This document shows, one piece after another, positions 34,951 through 43,715 of a stretch of DNA of 64,000 bases. How positions within the stretch are numbered: position 1 is the stretch's first letter; each line of letters opens with the position of its first letter. A program made the translations under genes and the position numbers. Under the pieces are notes generated by a model. The model made no database searches, was not told the DNA's origin, and saw only the letters and a program-made list of their open reading frames with translations. This stretch comes from Trinickia violacea. GTDB lineage: Bacteria > Pseudomonadota > Gammaproteobacteria > Burkholderiales > Burkholderiaceae. Where the stretch lies: NCBI RefSeq assembly GCF_005280735.1, contig NZ_CP040078.1, forward strand, positions 2,294,001 to 2,358,000, written 5' to 3'.

Positions 34951-36003
34951 TTACTGCATGTTGATGATGACCTGGTCCTGCCAGAGACGCGGCAGGCGCT
35001 TGGTCGTCGCCTCCCACGCGGCGGTGTCCTTGATCGGGCGAACGTGCGCGTATTCGCTGTTCGGCAGGAGCTTCGCCGTCACGTCGGCCGGCATCGTCAG
35101 ATGCTCGGCGCGGATCGGACGTGCATAGCCGCGCGCGAGGTTGATCTGGCCGGCGTCGCTGAAGATGTACTCACGCGCGAACTTCGCTGCGTTCGGGTGC
35201 TTCGCGTACTTGTTGATGATCGTCGTGTAGCCCGAAATCACCGAGCCGTCGCTCGGGATCACCACGTCGAAGCGCTTCGGATCGATCTGGTCGCGGTAGT
35301 TCAAGCCGTTGAAATCCCACACCACGCCGACATCGATCTCGCCCTTTTCGAGCGTCGCGATGGTCGGGTTCGACAGTGACAGACGGCCTTGCTTGGCGAG
35401 CTTCGCGAAGAAGTCGAGTGCGGGCGCGATGTTCTTCTCGTCGCCGCCGTTCGCGTAGGCCGCGGCCAGCACGCCGTTGACCGCTTGCGCGGCGGTGCTC
35501 ACGTCGCCGATCGACACCTTGTACTTGCCCTTGAGCAGATCCGCCCAGCTCTTCGGCTCGTCTTGCACCGTCTGCTTGTTGATGATGAAGGCGATGCTTC
35601 CGGTATAGGCTAACGCCCAGTTACCGTCCTTGTCCTTTGCCCAGGCCGGGACCTGGTCCCAGGTGCTCGGCTTGTACGGCTGGGCCACGCCCTGCTGCAC
35701 CGCGACGGGGCCGAACGATGCGCCGACGTCGCCGATATCGGCCGTCGCATTGCCCTTCTCCGCGACGAACTTGGCGATTTCCTGCGCCGAGCTCATGTCG
35801 GTGTCGGCGTGCTTGATGCCGAACTTGCTCGACAGATCGCCCCAGGTGCCCTTCCAGTTCGCCCAGGTGTCGGGCATGCCGACGCTGTTGACCTGGCCTT
35901 CCGCCTTGGCGGACGATTCCAGCGCGTTGAGATCGGCGGCGAACGCGCTCGCGGCGTTCAACGCGATGACGGTGCCCAGAAGGGACGCCAGCAGGTGTTT
36001 CAT
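34951..36003 (-). CDS. phnS: ABC importer periplasmic binding protein PhnS-like
   Basis: 350 residues with a clear signal peptide (LLASLLGTVIALNAASAFA-AD). It is a type II periplasmic binding protein of the iron/polyamine/phosphonate group: DIGDVGASFGPVAVQQG near 92 and VGVVWDFNGLNYRDQ near 230. It captures the substrate and hands it to PhnUV. The start has GAGGAGC. It is the first gene of the operon, divergent from phnR over 394 bp that contain two strong dyads. No phosphonatase (phnW/phnX) is in the window. Confidence 0.82.
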   Translation of the reverse strand: MKHLLASLLGTVIALNAASAFAADLNALESSAKAEGQVNSVGMPDTWANWKGTWGDLSSKFGIKHADTDMSSAQEIAKFVAEKGNATADIGDVGASFGPVAVQQGVAQPYKPSTWDQVPAWAKDKDGNWALAYTGSIAFIINKQTVQDEPKSWADLLKGKYKVSIGDVSTAAQAVNGVLAAAYANGGDEKNIAPALDFFAKLAKQGRLSLSNPTIATLEKGEIDVGVVWDFNGLNYRDQIDPKRFDVVIPSDGSVISGYTTIINKYAKHPNAAKFAREYIFSDAGQINLARGYARPIRAEHLTMPADVTAKLLPNSEYAHVRPIKDTAAWEATTKRLPRLWQDQVIINMQ

Positions 36004-36067
36004 TCGATGCTCCTCGTGAGTGGTCGGTTATTACGAACGTCGACGAACTTGCTGGGCCGCCTTCGCC

Positions 36068-36112
36068 CTCGCGTAAACTGCGCGGCGCACCCCGGGCCTC
36101 AGTTTACGCGAG
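36068..36112. promoter_or_regulatory. 13-bp perfect inverted repeat upstream of phnS
   Basis: CTCGCGTAAACTG (36068-36080) and CAGTTTACGCGAG (36100-36112) are perfect inverted repeats around 19 bp of GC-rich sequence, 65 bp upstream of the phnS start. It could be a pair of operator half-sites spaced about three helical turns centre to centre, or a leader hairpin in the phnS transcript. The sequence is certain; the role is not. Confidence 0.5.
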
Positions 36113-36280
36113 TCAAAAACATGTGGTCTAGATCAGCAAGATTGCGCGCAGTCTAATTCCGCTCGATGAAAATTCTGTGTCAGCGCTAGACTGTTCGTCC
36201 ATGCTTTCCACGCGGGCCGCATCCGGCGGAATCGCCCCGGCAACCGGATAGGCATTGCGTGCCGCAGCGCGGTAGAGTGT

Positions 36281-36321
36281 GTGAAAAGATGGTGCACTGT
36301 CACAGTTCGGCCATCTTTCAC
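36281..36321. promoter_or_regulatory. 41-bp near-palindrome upstream of phnR, operator candidate
   Basis: An outer dyad GTGAAAAGATGG / CCATCTTTCAC and an inner dyad ACTGT-C-ACAGT share the same centre, base 36301. It lies 77 bp upstream of the phnR ATG in the phnS-phnR divergent region. A GntR-type dimer such as PhnR could bind the inner 11-bp site. The remainder of 36,004-36,397 shows no gene. Confidence 0.5.
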
Positions 36322-36397
36322 AGGTACGGTGCGAATTAAGCGACGGAGCAAGAATCGCACAAAAAGACGAAAACTGTGCCCGCCAACGGGCTGGACT

Positions 36398-37144
36398 ATG
36401 CCAATTAGAGACTCAATTCAAGTCGACGCGCCGCGAACCACGGCGCGCATCTGCCGCGCGCTGACAGAGCAGATCGACCGTAGCCTCCTGCCGCCCGGCA
36501 GCCGCCTGCCCGCCGAGCGCAAGCTGAGCGAATTGTTCGCCACCACCCGCATCACGCTGCGCGAGGCGCTCGGCCAGCTCGAGGCGCAGGGCCTCATCTA
36601 TCGCGAGAAGCAGCGCGGCTGGTTCGTCGCGCCGCCGCGCATTCTGTACGACCCGCTCAAGCGCACGCACTTCGAGGCGATGGTCCGCGAACAGGGGCGC
36701 GAGCCCGGCACGGAGGTGCTGTCCGCCGAGCTGATTCCGGCGAGCGCGGCGATCTGCGAGATGCTCACGCTGCCTGCGCTCTCCAGCGTCATCCAGATTC
36801 GCCGGGCACGCTCGATCGATGCGCGCGCCGTGCTGTACGTCGAGCACTATCTGAATCCCGCGTACTTCCCGGGCATACTCGATTTCGACTTGCGCCAGTC
36901 CCTGACCGGGCTCTACGCCAGCGAGTACGGCATCCGTTACGGGCGCGTGCAATTCGCCATGGTGCCGTCGGTGCTGCATCGTCAGGCGGCCGCGCCGCTG
37001 AAGGTCGCCGAAGGCACGCCGGCACTGCACATCACGCGCGTGAACTGCGACCAGCATGGTCGGCTGATCGACTGCGACCTCGAGTACTGGCGCCACGACG
37101 CGATCCGCGTGTGCGTCGACGTGCCCGATCGGACGGACCTCTAA
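36398..37144 (+). CDS. phnR: GntR/UTRA regulator PhnR-like
   Basis: 248 residues. N-terminal GntR winged helix (about 15-78: LPPGSRLPAERKLSELF, then TRITLREALGQLEAQGLIYR) and a C-terminal UTRA effector domain (about 95-245: VLYVEHYLNPAYFPGI, then HITRVNCDQHGRLIDCDLEYWRHDAI). This fits regulators of phosphonate utilisation, which respond to 2-aminoethylphosphonate-type ligands, and the position divergent from a PhnSTUV importer supports it. The ATG at 36398 begins where similarity to GntR proteins begins; the open frame extends further upstream without family resemblance. Confidence 0.85.
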   Translation: MPIRDSIQVDAPRTTARICRALTEQIDRSLLPPGSRLPAERKLSELFATTRITLREALGQLEAQGLIYREKQRGWFVAPPRILYDPLKRTHFEAMVREQGREPGTEVLSAELIPASAAICEMLTLPALSSVIQIRRARSIDARAVLYVEHYLNPAYFPGILDFDLRQSLTGLYASEYGIRYGRVQFAMVPSVLHRQAAAPLKVAEGTPALHITRVNCDQHGRLIDCDLEYWRHDAIRVCVDVPDRTDL

Positions 37145-37164
37145 CGCGTTCGCGTTCAGGTCTG

Positions 37165-37203
37165 GGGAATCGCCCGGCGCGCAAGCGGACCTAGGCGATT
37201 CCC
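37165..37203 (+). terminator. Inverted repeat after phnR, possible terminator
   Basis: GGGAATCGCC and GGCGATTCCC form a perfect 10-bp stem 20 bp after the phnR stop, with a 19-nt loop. There is no T-run after it, so termination is uncertain; it could also be a binding site upstream of the peroxiredoxin gene. Confidence 0.4.
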
Positions 37204-37344
37204 TATATCGAGCGTGCTTAAACCAACCGGTCACGCGCGGTGTCTATAATCGAAGTCGCAATTCCCCCCTCACCGTGCGAAAGCATCGGCATCGCAAGCG
37301 TTTCGCGCGGCTCCCCCTCTAAGCGCACGCCAAGGAGACTGGAC

Positions 37345-38001
37345 ATGACTATCCGCATCGGAGAAGAAGCACCCGATTTCACGGCTGAAACGACCGAAGG
37401 ACAGATCAAGTTTCACGAATGGATCGGCGACAGCTGGGCCATCCTCTTCTCGCATCCGAAAGACTTCACCCCCGTCTGCACGACCGAGCTAGGCTACATG
37501 GCCGGGTTGAAGTCGGAATTCGAAAAGCGCAATACGAAGATCATCGGGCTCTCCATCGATCCGGTAAGCGACCATGAGAAATGGGTAGGCGATATCGAAG
37601 AGACTCAGGGGCATGCGGTCAACTATCCGATGATCGGCGACCCGGATCTGATCGTCGCGAAGCTTTACGACATGATCCACCCGAACGCGAGCGGCGCCGC
37701 CCCGCGCACGGCGGCCGACAACGCGACCATCCGCTCCGTGTTCCTGATCGGGCCGGACAAGAAAGTGAAAGCGATGTTTGTCTATCCGATGAGCGCGGGC
37801 CGCAATTTCGACGAAGTGCTGCGTCTGCTCGATGCGCTGCAAATCAACGCCAAGCATGGGGTGGCGACGCCCGTGAACTGGCGCCCCGGCGACGACGTCA
37901 TCATTCCGACGTCCGTTTCGGATGAGGATGCGAAGAAGAAATTCCCGCAAGGCTTCAAGACGCTCAAGCCGTATCTGCGGGTAGTGGCGCAGCCCAAGTA
38001 A
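37345..38001 (+). CDS. 1-Cys peroxiredoxin (Prx6 type)
   Basis: 218 residues. The peroxidatic Cys45 sits in DFTPVCTTE, preceded by the catalytic Pro/Thr. No second cysteine is present in the protein, so it is a 1-Cys enzyme that needs an outside thiol for reduction. The long C-terminal extension (PVNWRPGDDVIIPTSVSDED, about 176-196) is typical of the Prx6 subgroup. It reduces hydrogen peroxide and organic hydroperoxides in the cytoplasm. The ATG at 37345 has CAAGGAG upstream; a terminator hairpin follows, so the gene stands alone. Confidence 0.93.
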   Translation: MTIRIGEEAPDFTAETTEGQIKFHEWIGDSWAILFSHPKDFTPVCTTELGYMAGLKSEFEKRNTKIIGLSIDPVSDHEKWVGDIEETQGHAVNYPMIGDPDLIVAKLYDMIHPNASGAAPRTAADNATIRSVFLIGPDKKVKAMFVYPMSAGRNFDEVLRLLDALQINAKHGVATPVNWRPGDDVIIPTSVSDEDAKKKFPQGFKTLKPYLRVVAQPK

Positions 38002-38044
38002 CTTATCGGGCGGCGTATTTGACGGCTGATCTTTGAATCAAACC

Positions 38045-38095
38045 CAGGCGGTGGCGCGGCAGCAAAGTATGCAACGCCACCGCCTGCCTTATTTC
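38045..38095 (+). terminator. Terminator-like hairpin after the peroxiredoxin gene
   Basis: CAGGCGGTGGCG (38045-38056) and CGCCACCGCCTG (38075-38086) form a 12-bp perfect stem, then CCTTATTTCG with a short T-rich tail. It is between convergent genes, so it may end transcripts from the left. Confidence 0.55.
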
Positions 38096-38143
38096 GTCTT
38101 ATCGTTACGTCGTACTAAGCATCTGCGGTCCGCGATATCAGCC

Positions 38144-38449
38144 TCAAAACCGCTTCATGATCTCCGATTCAAACGCCGCATTCCGTTCTTCGGCGGCCTC
38201 GATCGGGTCCGTCGACTCGTCGACGAAGAACTCGGCACGCTCTGCCAAGGATCTCGTGTCGTCGTAGTCGAGACCCTCGTCGTCCTCGTCCGGCGGCTGC
38301 AGCATGTCGTGCAGCATGGCTTTCAACTCCGGCGTGTCCCACTTCTTGCCCTGCTGCTTGCGGACTTTTATGTAGTGCCTCACTTCAGCATCCTGCTCAG
38401 GCGTCAAGGGAAGCCCGCGAAAGGTACGGCCTGGGTCGATATCAGCCAT
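38144..38449 (-). CDS. Small acidic conserved protein, unknown function
   Basis: 101 residues, start MADIDPGRTFRGLPLTPEQD, with GGAGAAAATC placing a ribosome site before the ATG at 38447-38449. The middle is basic and helical (VRHYIKVRKQQGKKWDTPEL) and the second half is strongly acidic (PPDEDDEGLDYDD). No signal peptide, membrane segment or catalytic motif is visible. I do not recognise a named family. Codon use matches that of neighbouring real genes, and it faces the peroxiredoxin gene across a terminator. Confidence 0.65.
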   Translation of the reverse strand: MADIDPGRTFRGLPLTPEQDAEVRHYIKVRKQQGKKWDTPELKAMLHDMLQPPDEDDEGLDYDDTRSLAERAEFFVDESTDPIEAAEERNAAFESEIMKRF

Positions 38450-38841
38450 GATTTTCTCCAGCAATCCGCTCGTTCATGCCGAGTGTAGCGCTAATTCGTA
38501 TGCGTAAGAACAGGGTAAGCCCATTCCACGCGTGAGCGCAATTGGTTATCAAAGTCCGCCAATGGCGTGCAATTCGCATTGAAAGCGGTTGGCGCAGACA
38601 GACTCCCCCGTTCAGCGGGTGGCAAATAGCGTCACGCAGAATGACCGTTTTCGACATTGAGCCGCGTGCTGCGCGCGCATAACCTTAGCCCGAACCGCTT
38701 AGATACGAACGGGCGTGCGCAAGCCGCGATCGGCTTGGCACGGCGCTTCATGGCCGAATTCCCGGCCGCTTTGCCCTCGACGTTTCGACGCATTTCGCTC
38801 CGCTTCGCCCCTATTCGATCGACAAGCTCGACCCTCCAGCC
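38450..38841 (+). other. Intergenic region upstream of prpB
   Basis: 392 bp without a convincing gene. A TGGCAC (38736-38741) resembles the -24 half of a sigma-54 promoter but the -12 half does not match. A GG-N10-GC pair is present at 38564-38577. The usual propionate activator gene prpR, often divergent from prpB, is not here. Confidence 0.5.
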
Positions 38842-39738
38842 ATGACGCCAGCCCAACCCTTGCTCAACTCCCCAGGCGCGCGCTTCCGCGCCGCCGTGGC
38901 CGCCGAAGCGCCGCTTCAAGTCGTCGGCGCCATCAGCGCCTATGCCGCGAAAATGGCCGAGGCCACGGGCTTCAAGGCCGTCTATCTGTCGGGCGGCGGG
39001 GTCGCCGCGAACTCGCTCGGCGTGCCCGATCTCGGCATCAGCGCGATGGAAGACGTGCTGATCGACGCGCGCCGGATCACCGACGCCTGCCCGCTGCCGC
39101 TGCTCGTCGACATCGATACCGGCTGGGGCGGCGCCTTCAACATCGCGCGCACGATCCGCTCGTTCATCAAGGCGGGCGTCGCCGCCGTGCATCTCGAGGA
39201 CCAGGTCGGGCAGAAGCGCTGCGGTCATCGGCCAGGCAAAGAAGTCGTGCCGAAGGAGGAGATGGTCGATCGCGTGAAAGCGGCCGTCGATGCGCGCACC
39301 GACGATCAATTCGTCATCATGGCGCGCACCGATGCGGCGGCAGTCGTTGGTCTCGACGCGGCGATCGAGCGCGCGGTCGCCTATGTCGAAGCGGGCGCGG
39401 ACATGATCTTCCCCGAAGCGATGGGCACCCTCGACGACTACCGCCGCTTCAAGGCCGCGGTCAAGGTGCCGATCCTCGCGAACCTCACGGAATTCGGCTC
39501 GACGCCGTTCTTCACGACCGACGAGCTGAAGCGCGCGAACGTCGACATCGCGCTCTACTGCTGCGGCGCGTATCGCGCGATGAACGCGGCAGCGCTCAAT
39601 TTCTACGAGACCGTCAAGCGCGACGGCACGCAAAAGGCCGCTGTCGAAACGATGCAGACGCGCGCGGACCTCTACAAGTATCTCGGCTACCACGCGTACG
39701 AAGACAAGCTCGATGCGCTCTTCGCCGCGAAGAAATGA
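38842..39738 (+). CDS. prpB: 2-Methylisocitrate lyase PrpB
   Basis: 298 residues, PEP mutase/isocitrate lyase superfamily. The catalytic Cys127 lies in QKRCGHRPGKEVV (the KKCGH motif), and the metal-binding segment is LVDIDTGWGG (88-97). It cleaves 2-methylisocitrate to pyruvate and succinate, the last step of the methylcitrate cycle for propionyl-CoA. It is the first gene of prpB-prpC-acnD-prpF; prpC starts 28 bp after its stop. Confidence 0.95.
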   Translation: MTPAQPLLNSPGARFRAAVAAEAPLQVVGAISAYAAKMAEATGFKAVYLSGGGVAANSLGVPDLGISAMEDVLIDARRITDACPLPLLVDIDTGWGGAFNIARTIRSFIKAGVAAVHLEDQVGQKRCGHRPGKEVVPKEEMVDRVKAAVDARTDDQFVIMARTDAAAVVGLDAAIERAVAYVEAGADMIFPEAMGTLDDYRRFKAAVKVPILANLTEFGSTPFFTTDELKRANVDIALYCCGAYRAMNAAALNFYETVKRDGTQKAAVETMQTRADLYKYLGYHAYEDKLDALFAAKK

Positions 39739-39766
39739 CACCACTTTGAATCTGGAGGACGACACC

Positions 39767-40933
39767 ATGAGCGAAGCAGACAACAGCACGGCAGGCACGC
39801 CCGGCTTCAAGCCGAAGAAATCGGTGGCGCTCTCGGGCGTCACGGCGGGCAACACGGCGCTGTGCACGGTCGGGCGCACCGGCAACGACTTGCACTACCG
39901 CGGCTACGACATCCTCGATGTCGCGACGACCTGCGAGTTCGAGGAAATCGCCTACCTGCTCGTGCACGAAAAGCTGCCGACGCAGGCCGAACTCACCGCC
40001 TACAAGACCAAGCTCAAGGCGCTGCGCGGCCTGCCCGCGAACGTGAAGGCCGCGCTCGAATGGATCCCGGCCTCGGCGCACCCGATGGACGTGATGCGCA
40101 CCGGCGTGTCGATCCTCGGCACCGTGCTGCCCGAGAAAGACGACCACAACCTCGCCGGCGCGCGTGACATCGCCGATCGCCTGATGGCCTCGCTCGGCTC
40201 GTTGCTGCTCTATTGGTACCACTACTCGCACAACGGCCGCCGCATCGAAGTGGAGACCGACGACGATTCGATCGGCGGCCACTTCCTGCACCTGCTGCAC
40301 GGCAAGGAGCCGTCGAAGGCGTGGGTCGACGCGATGCATACCTCGCTGAACCTCTACGCCGAGCACGAATTCAACGCCTCGACCTTCACCGGCCGCGTGA
40401 TCGCGGGCACGGGCTCGGACCTCTACTCGGCGATCACCGGCGCGATCGGCGCGCTGCGCGGCCCGAAGCACGGCGGCGCCAACGAAGCCGCGTTCGAGAT
40501 CCAGTCGCGCTACCAGACGCCCGACGAGGCCGAAGCGGACATCCGCCGCCGCGTCGAAGCGAAGGAAGTCGTGATCGGCTTCGGCCACCCGGTCTACACG
40601 ATCTCGGATCCGCGCAACAAGGTCATCAAGGAAGTCGCGAAGAAGCTCTCGAAGGACGCGGGCAACCTGAAGCTGTTCAACATCGCCGAGCGGCTCGAGA
40701 CGGTGATGTGGGACGTGAAAAAGATGTTCCCGAACCTCGACTGGTTCAGCGCCGTGTCGTATCACATGATGGGCGTGCCGACGGCCATGTTCACGCCGCT
40801 GTTCGTCATCTCGCGTACCTCGGGCTGGGCCGCCCACATCATCGAGCAGCGCATCGACAACAAGATCATCCGCCCCAGCGCGAATTACACGGGCCCGGAA
40901 GACTTGAAATTCGTGCCGATCGAGAAACGCTGA
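39767..40933 (+). CDS. prpC: 2-Methylcitrate synthase PrpC
   Basis: 388 residues, citrate synthase fold of the short, gram-negative methylcitrate type: GYDILDVA near 47, then GPKHGGANEAAF near 234 and GFGHPVYT near 270 carrying the two active-site histidines, with SRTSGWAAHIIEQR near 355 binding substrate. It joins propionyl-CoA and oxaloacetate to 2-methylcitrate. The ATG at 39767 has TCTGGAGG upstream. A hairpin lies between it and acnD. Confidence 0.95.
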   Translation: MSEADNSTAGTPGFKPKKSVALSGVTAGNTALCTVGRTGNDLHYRGYDILDVATTCEFEEIAYLLVHEKLPTQAELTAYKTKLKALRGLPANVKAALEWIPASAHPMDVMRTGVSILGTVLPEKDDHNLAGARDIADRLMASLGSLLLYWYHYSHNGRRIEVETDDDSIGGHFLHLLHGKEPSKAWVDAMHTSLNLYAEHEFNASTFTGRVIAGTGSDLYSAITGAIGALRGPKHGGANEAAFEIQSRYQTPDEAEADIRRRVEAKEVVIGFGHPVYTISDPRNKVIKEVAKKLSKDAGNLKLFNIAERLETVMWDVKKMFPNLDWFSAVSYHMMGVPTAMFTPLFVISRTSGWAAHIIEQRIDNKIIRPSANYTGPEDLKFVPIEKR

Positions 40934-40941
40934 TTAGGAAA

Positions 40942-40985
40942 GGGGATAATGCGCGCTAAAGCTCGATAAAGCTCGCATGGTCCCC
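40942..40985 (+). repeat. Hairpin between prpC and acnD
   Basis: GGGGA/TCCCC, ATGCG/CGCAT and GC/GC stems stack with small internal loops around TAAAGCTCGATAAA, which holds two copies of TAAAGCTCG overlapping the right stem. No T-run follows. An mRNA processing or stabilising hairpin inside the prp operon is the likeliest reading. Confidence 0.45.
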
Positions 40986-41034
40986 TGACCTTCTCGCTGA
41001 TGTGCTCGATTACGACCCGCGTTTTCCCCACGCT

Positions 41035-43629
41035 ATGAACACCGCAAACCGCAAACCCCTGCCCGGCACCGCGCTGGATTATTTCGACACGCGCGCAGCC
41101 GTCGAAGCGATCGAACCCGGCGCCTACGACAAGCTGCCCTACACCTCGCGCGTGCTCGCCGAGAATCTCGTGCGACGGTGCGATCCCGCTACGCTTACCG
41201 CCTCGCTCGAGCAGATCATCGAACGCAAGCGCGAGCTCGATTTCCCGTGGTTCCCGGCGCGCGTCGTGTGCCACGACATCCTCGGCCAGACCGCGCTCGT
41301 CGACCTTGCCGGCCTACGCGATGCGATCGCCGAGCAAGGCGGCGACCCGGCGCTCGTCAACCCGGTCGTACCCGTGCAGCTGATCGTCGACCATTCGCTC
41401 GCCGTCGAATGCGGCGGCTTCGACCCGGATGCGTTCGCGAAGAACCGCGCGATCGAAGACCGTCGGAACGTTGACCGCTTCGACTTCATCAACTGGACCA
41501 AGAAGGCGTTCAAGAACGTCGACGTGATCCCGCCGGGCAACGGCATCATGCATCAGATCAATCTGGAGCGGATGAGCCCGGTGATCCACGCGGTGAACGG
41601 CGTGGCCTACCCCGACACGCTCGTCGGCACCGACAGCCACACGCCGCACGTCGACGCGCTGGGCGTGATCGCCATCGGCGTGGGTGGGCTCGAAGCCGAG
41701 AACGTGATGCTCGGGCGCGCGTCGTGGATGCGCTTGCCGGACATCGTCGGCGTGGAGCTCTCGGGCAAGCGCCAGCCCGGCATCACCGCCACCGACATCG
41801 TGCTCGCGCTGACCGAGTTTCTGCGCAAGGAAAAGGTCGTGGGCGCGTATCTGGAGTTCCGCGGAGAAGGCGCGTCGAGCCTCACGCTCGGCGACCGCGC
41901 CACGATCTCGAACATGGCGCCCGAATACGGCGCCACGGCGGCGATGTTCTACATCGATGAGCAGACCCTCGCCTACCTGCGCCTGACGGGCCGCGCCGAG
42001 GAGCAGGTCAAGCTCGTCGAAACGTACGCAAAAACCGCCGGCCTGTGGGCCGATACGCTGAAGCACGCCGAATACGAGCGCGTGCTGGAGTTCGATCTCT
42101 CGACCGTGGTCCGCAACATGGCGGGTCCGTCGAATCCGCACAAGCGGCTGCCGACGTCCGATCTGGCCGCGCGCGGCATCGCCGGCAAGTGGGAAGACGT
42201 GCCCGGCCAGATGCCCGACGGCGCCGTCATCATCGCGGCCATCACGAGCTGCACGAACACGAGCAATCCGCGCAATGTGATCGCGGCGGCCCTGCTCGCG
42301 CGCAACGCCAACGCGCGCGGCTTGACGCGCAAGCCGTGGGTCAAGTCCTCGCTCGCGCCGGGCTCCAAGGCGGTTGAGCTCTACCTCGAAGAAGCAAAGC
42401 TGCTGCCCGAGCTGGAGCAGCTCGGCTTCGGCATCGTCGCGTTCGCGTGCACCACGTGCAACGGCATGTCGGGCGCGCTCGATCCGGCGATCCAGCAGGA
42501 GATCATCGACCGCGACCTGTACGCGACCGCCGTGCTGTCGGGCAATCGCAACTTCGACGGCCGCATCCATCCGTATGCGAAGCAAGCCTTCCTCGCGTCG
42601 CCGCCGCTGGTAGTCGCTTACGCGATTGCCGGCACGATCCGCTTCGATATCGAGCAGGACGCACTTGGCGCGGATCAGGGCGGCAAGCCGGTCTATCTGA
42701 AGGACATCTGGCCGAGCGACGAGGAGATCGACGCGATCGTCGCGCAAAGCGTGAAGCCCGAGCAATTCCGCAAGGTCTATGAGCCGATGTTCGCCGTCAC
42801 GACCGCCGGCAGCGAGCCGATCAATCCGCTTTACGACTGGCGCGCGCAAAGCACCTACATCCGCCGTCCGCCGTACTGGGAAGGCGCGCTGGCGGGCGAG
42901 CGCACGCTGCGCGGCCTGCGTCCGCTGGCAGTTCTCGGCGACAACATCACCACCGATCACCTCTCGCCGTCCAACGCGATCCTTGCGGACAGCGCCGCCG
43001 GCGAATACCTCGCGAAGATGGGCTTGCCGGAGGAAGACTTCAACTCCTACGCGACTCACCGAGGCGACCACCTCACCGCGCTGCGCGCCACCTTCGCGAA
43101 CCCGACGCTCGTCAACGAGATGGCGGTGGTCGACGGCCAGGTGAAGAAGGGATCGCTCGCGCGCGTCGAGCCGGAAGGCCGCGTCACGCGCATGTGGGAA
43201 GCGATCGAGACCTACATGGACCGCAAGCAGCCGCTCATCATCATCGCCGGGGCGGACTACGGCCAGGGCTCGTCGCGCGACTGGGCGGCCAAGGGCGTGC
43301 GTCTGGCGGGCACGGAAGCGATCGTCGCCGAAGGGTTCGAGCGCATTCACCGCACGAACCTCGTCGGCATGGGCGTGCTGCCGCTCGAGTTCAAGCCCGG
43401 CGTGAATCGCGTGACGCTCGGCATCGACGGCACCGAAACGTTCGACGTGATCGGCGAGCGCAAGCCGCGTGCGGACCTCACGCTCGTCATCCATCGCAAG
43501 AACGGCGAGCGCGTGGAAGCGGCCGTGACCTGCCGGCTCGACACCGCCGAGGAGGTTTCGATCTACGAAGCGGGCGGCGTGCTGCAGCGCTTCGCACAGG
43601 ACTTCCTCGAGTCGTCGAAGGCGGCTTGA
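41035..43629 (+). CDS. acnD: Fe/S-dependent 2-methylcitrate dehydratase AcnD
   Basis: 864 residues, the length of AcnD rather than AcnA (about 890) or AcnB. It is an aconitase-family protein with the iron-sulfur Cys ligands in AITSCTNTS (about 403) and ACTTCNGMSG (about 470), and a C-terminal swivel domain with GADYGQGSSRDWAAKG near 740. It dehydrates 2-methylcitrate and works with PrpF, replacing PrpD. The ATG at 41035 (MNTANRKPLPGT) was chosen over an in-frame ATG 33 bp upstream because family similarity begins here; neither has a strong ribosome site. Confidence 0.93.
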   Translation: MNTANRKPLPGTALDYFDTRAAVEAIEPGAYDKLPYTSRVLAENLVRRCDPATLTASLEQIIERKRELDFPWFPARVVCHDILGQTALVDLAGLRDAIAEQGGDPALVNPVVPVQLIVDHSLAVECGGFDPDAFAKNRAIEDRRNVDRFDFINWTKKAFKNVDVIPPGNGIMHQINLERMSPVIHAVNGVAYPDTLVGTDSHTPHVDALGVIAIGVGGLEAENVMLGRASWMRLPDIVGVELSGKRQPGITATDIVLALTEFLRKEKVVGAYLEFRGEGASSLTLGDRATISNMAPEYGATAAMFYIDEQTLAYLRLTGRAEEQVKLVETYAKTAGLWADTLKHAEYERVLEFDLSTVVRNMAGPSNPHKRLPTSDLAARGIAGKWEDVPGQMPDGAVIIAAITSCTNTSNPRNVIAAALLARNANARGLTRKPWVKSSLAPGSKAVELYLEEAKLLPELEQLGFGIVAFACTTCNGMSGALDPAIQQEIIDRDLYATAVLSGNRNFDGRIHPYAKQAFLASPPLVVAYAIAGTIRFDIEQDALGADQGGKPVYLKDIWPSDEEIDAIVAQSVKPEQFRKVYEPMFAVTTAGSEPINPLYDWRAQSTYIRRPPYWEGALAGERTLRGLRPLAVLGDNITTDHLSPSNAILADSAAGEYLAKMGLPEEDFNSYATHRGDHLTALRATFANPTLVNEMAVVDGQVKKGSLARVEPEGRVTRMWEAIETYMDRKQPLIIIAGADYGQGSSRDWAAKGVRLAGTEAIVAEGFERIHRTNLVGMGVLPLEFKPGVNRVTLGIDGTETFDVIGERKPRADLTLVIHRKNGERVEAAVTCRLDTAEEVSIYEAGGVLQRFAQDFLESSKAA

Positions 43630-43715
43630 TGAAAGCTGAATAACAGCACGTTCAGGCATCATCTGCGGGCGGCACTCTAATGTGCCGCTCGCCGTTTCAC
43701 CAGGACACCCACCCT

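Noticed and set aside
38442..38657. 71-codon frame overlapping the start of the small acidic protein
   Set aside because: No ribosome site and no family resemblance, and it conflicts with a better supported gene.
38736..38755. Sigma-54 promoter for prpB
   Set aside because: The -24 half TGGCAC is perfect but the -12 half reads TTCA in place of TTGC, so the call would rest on half a motif.
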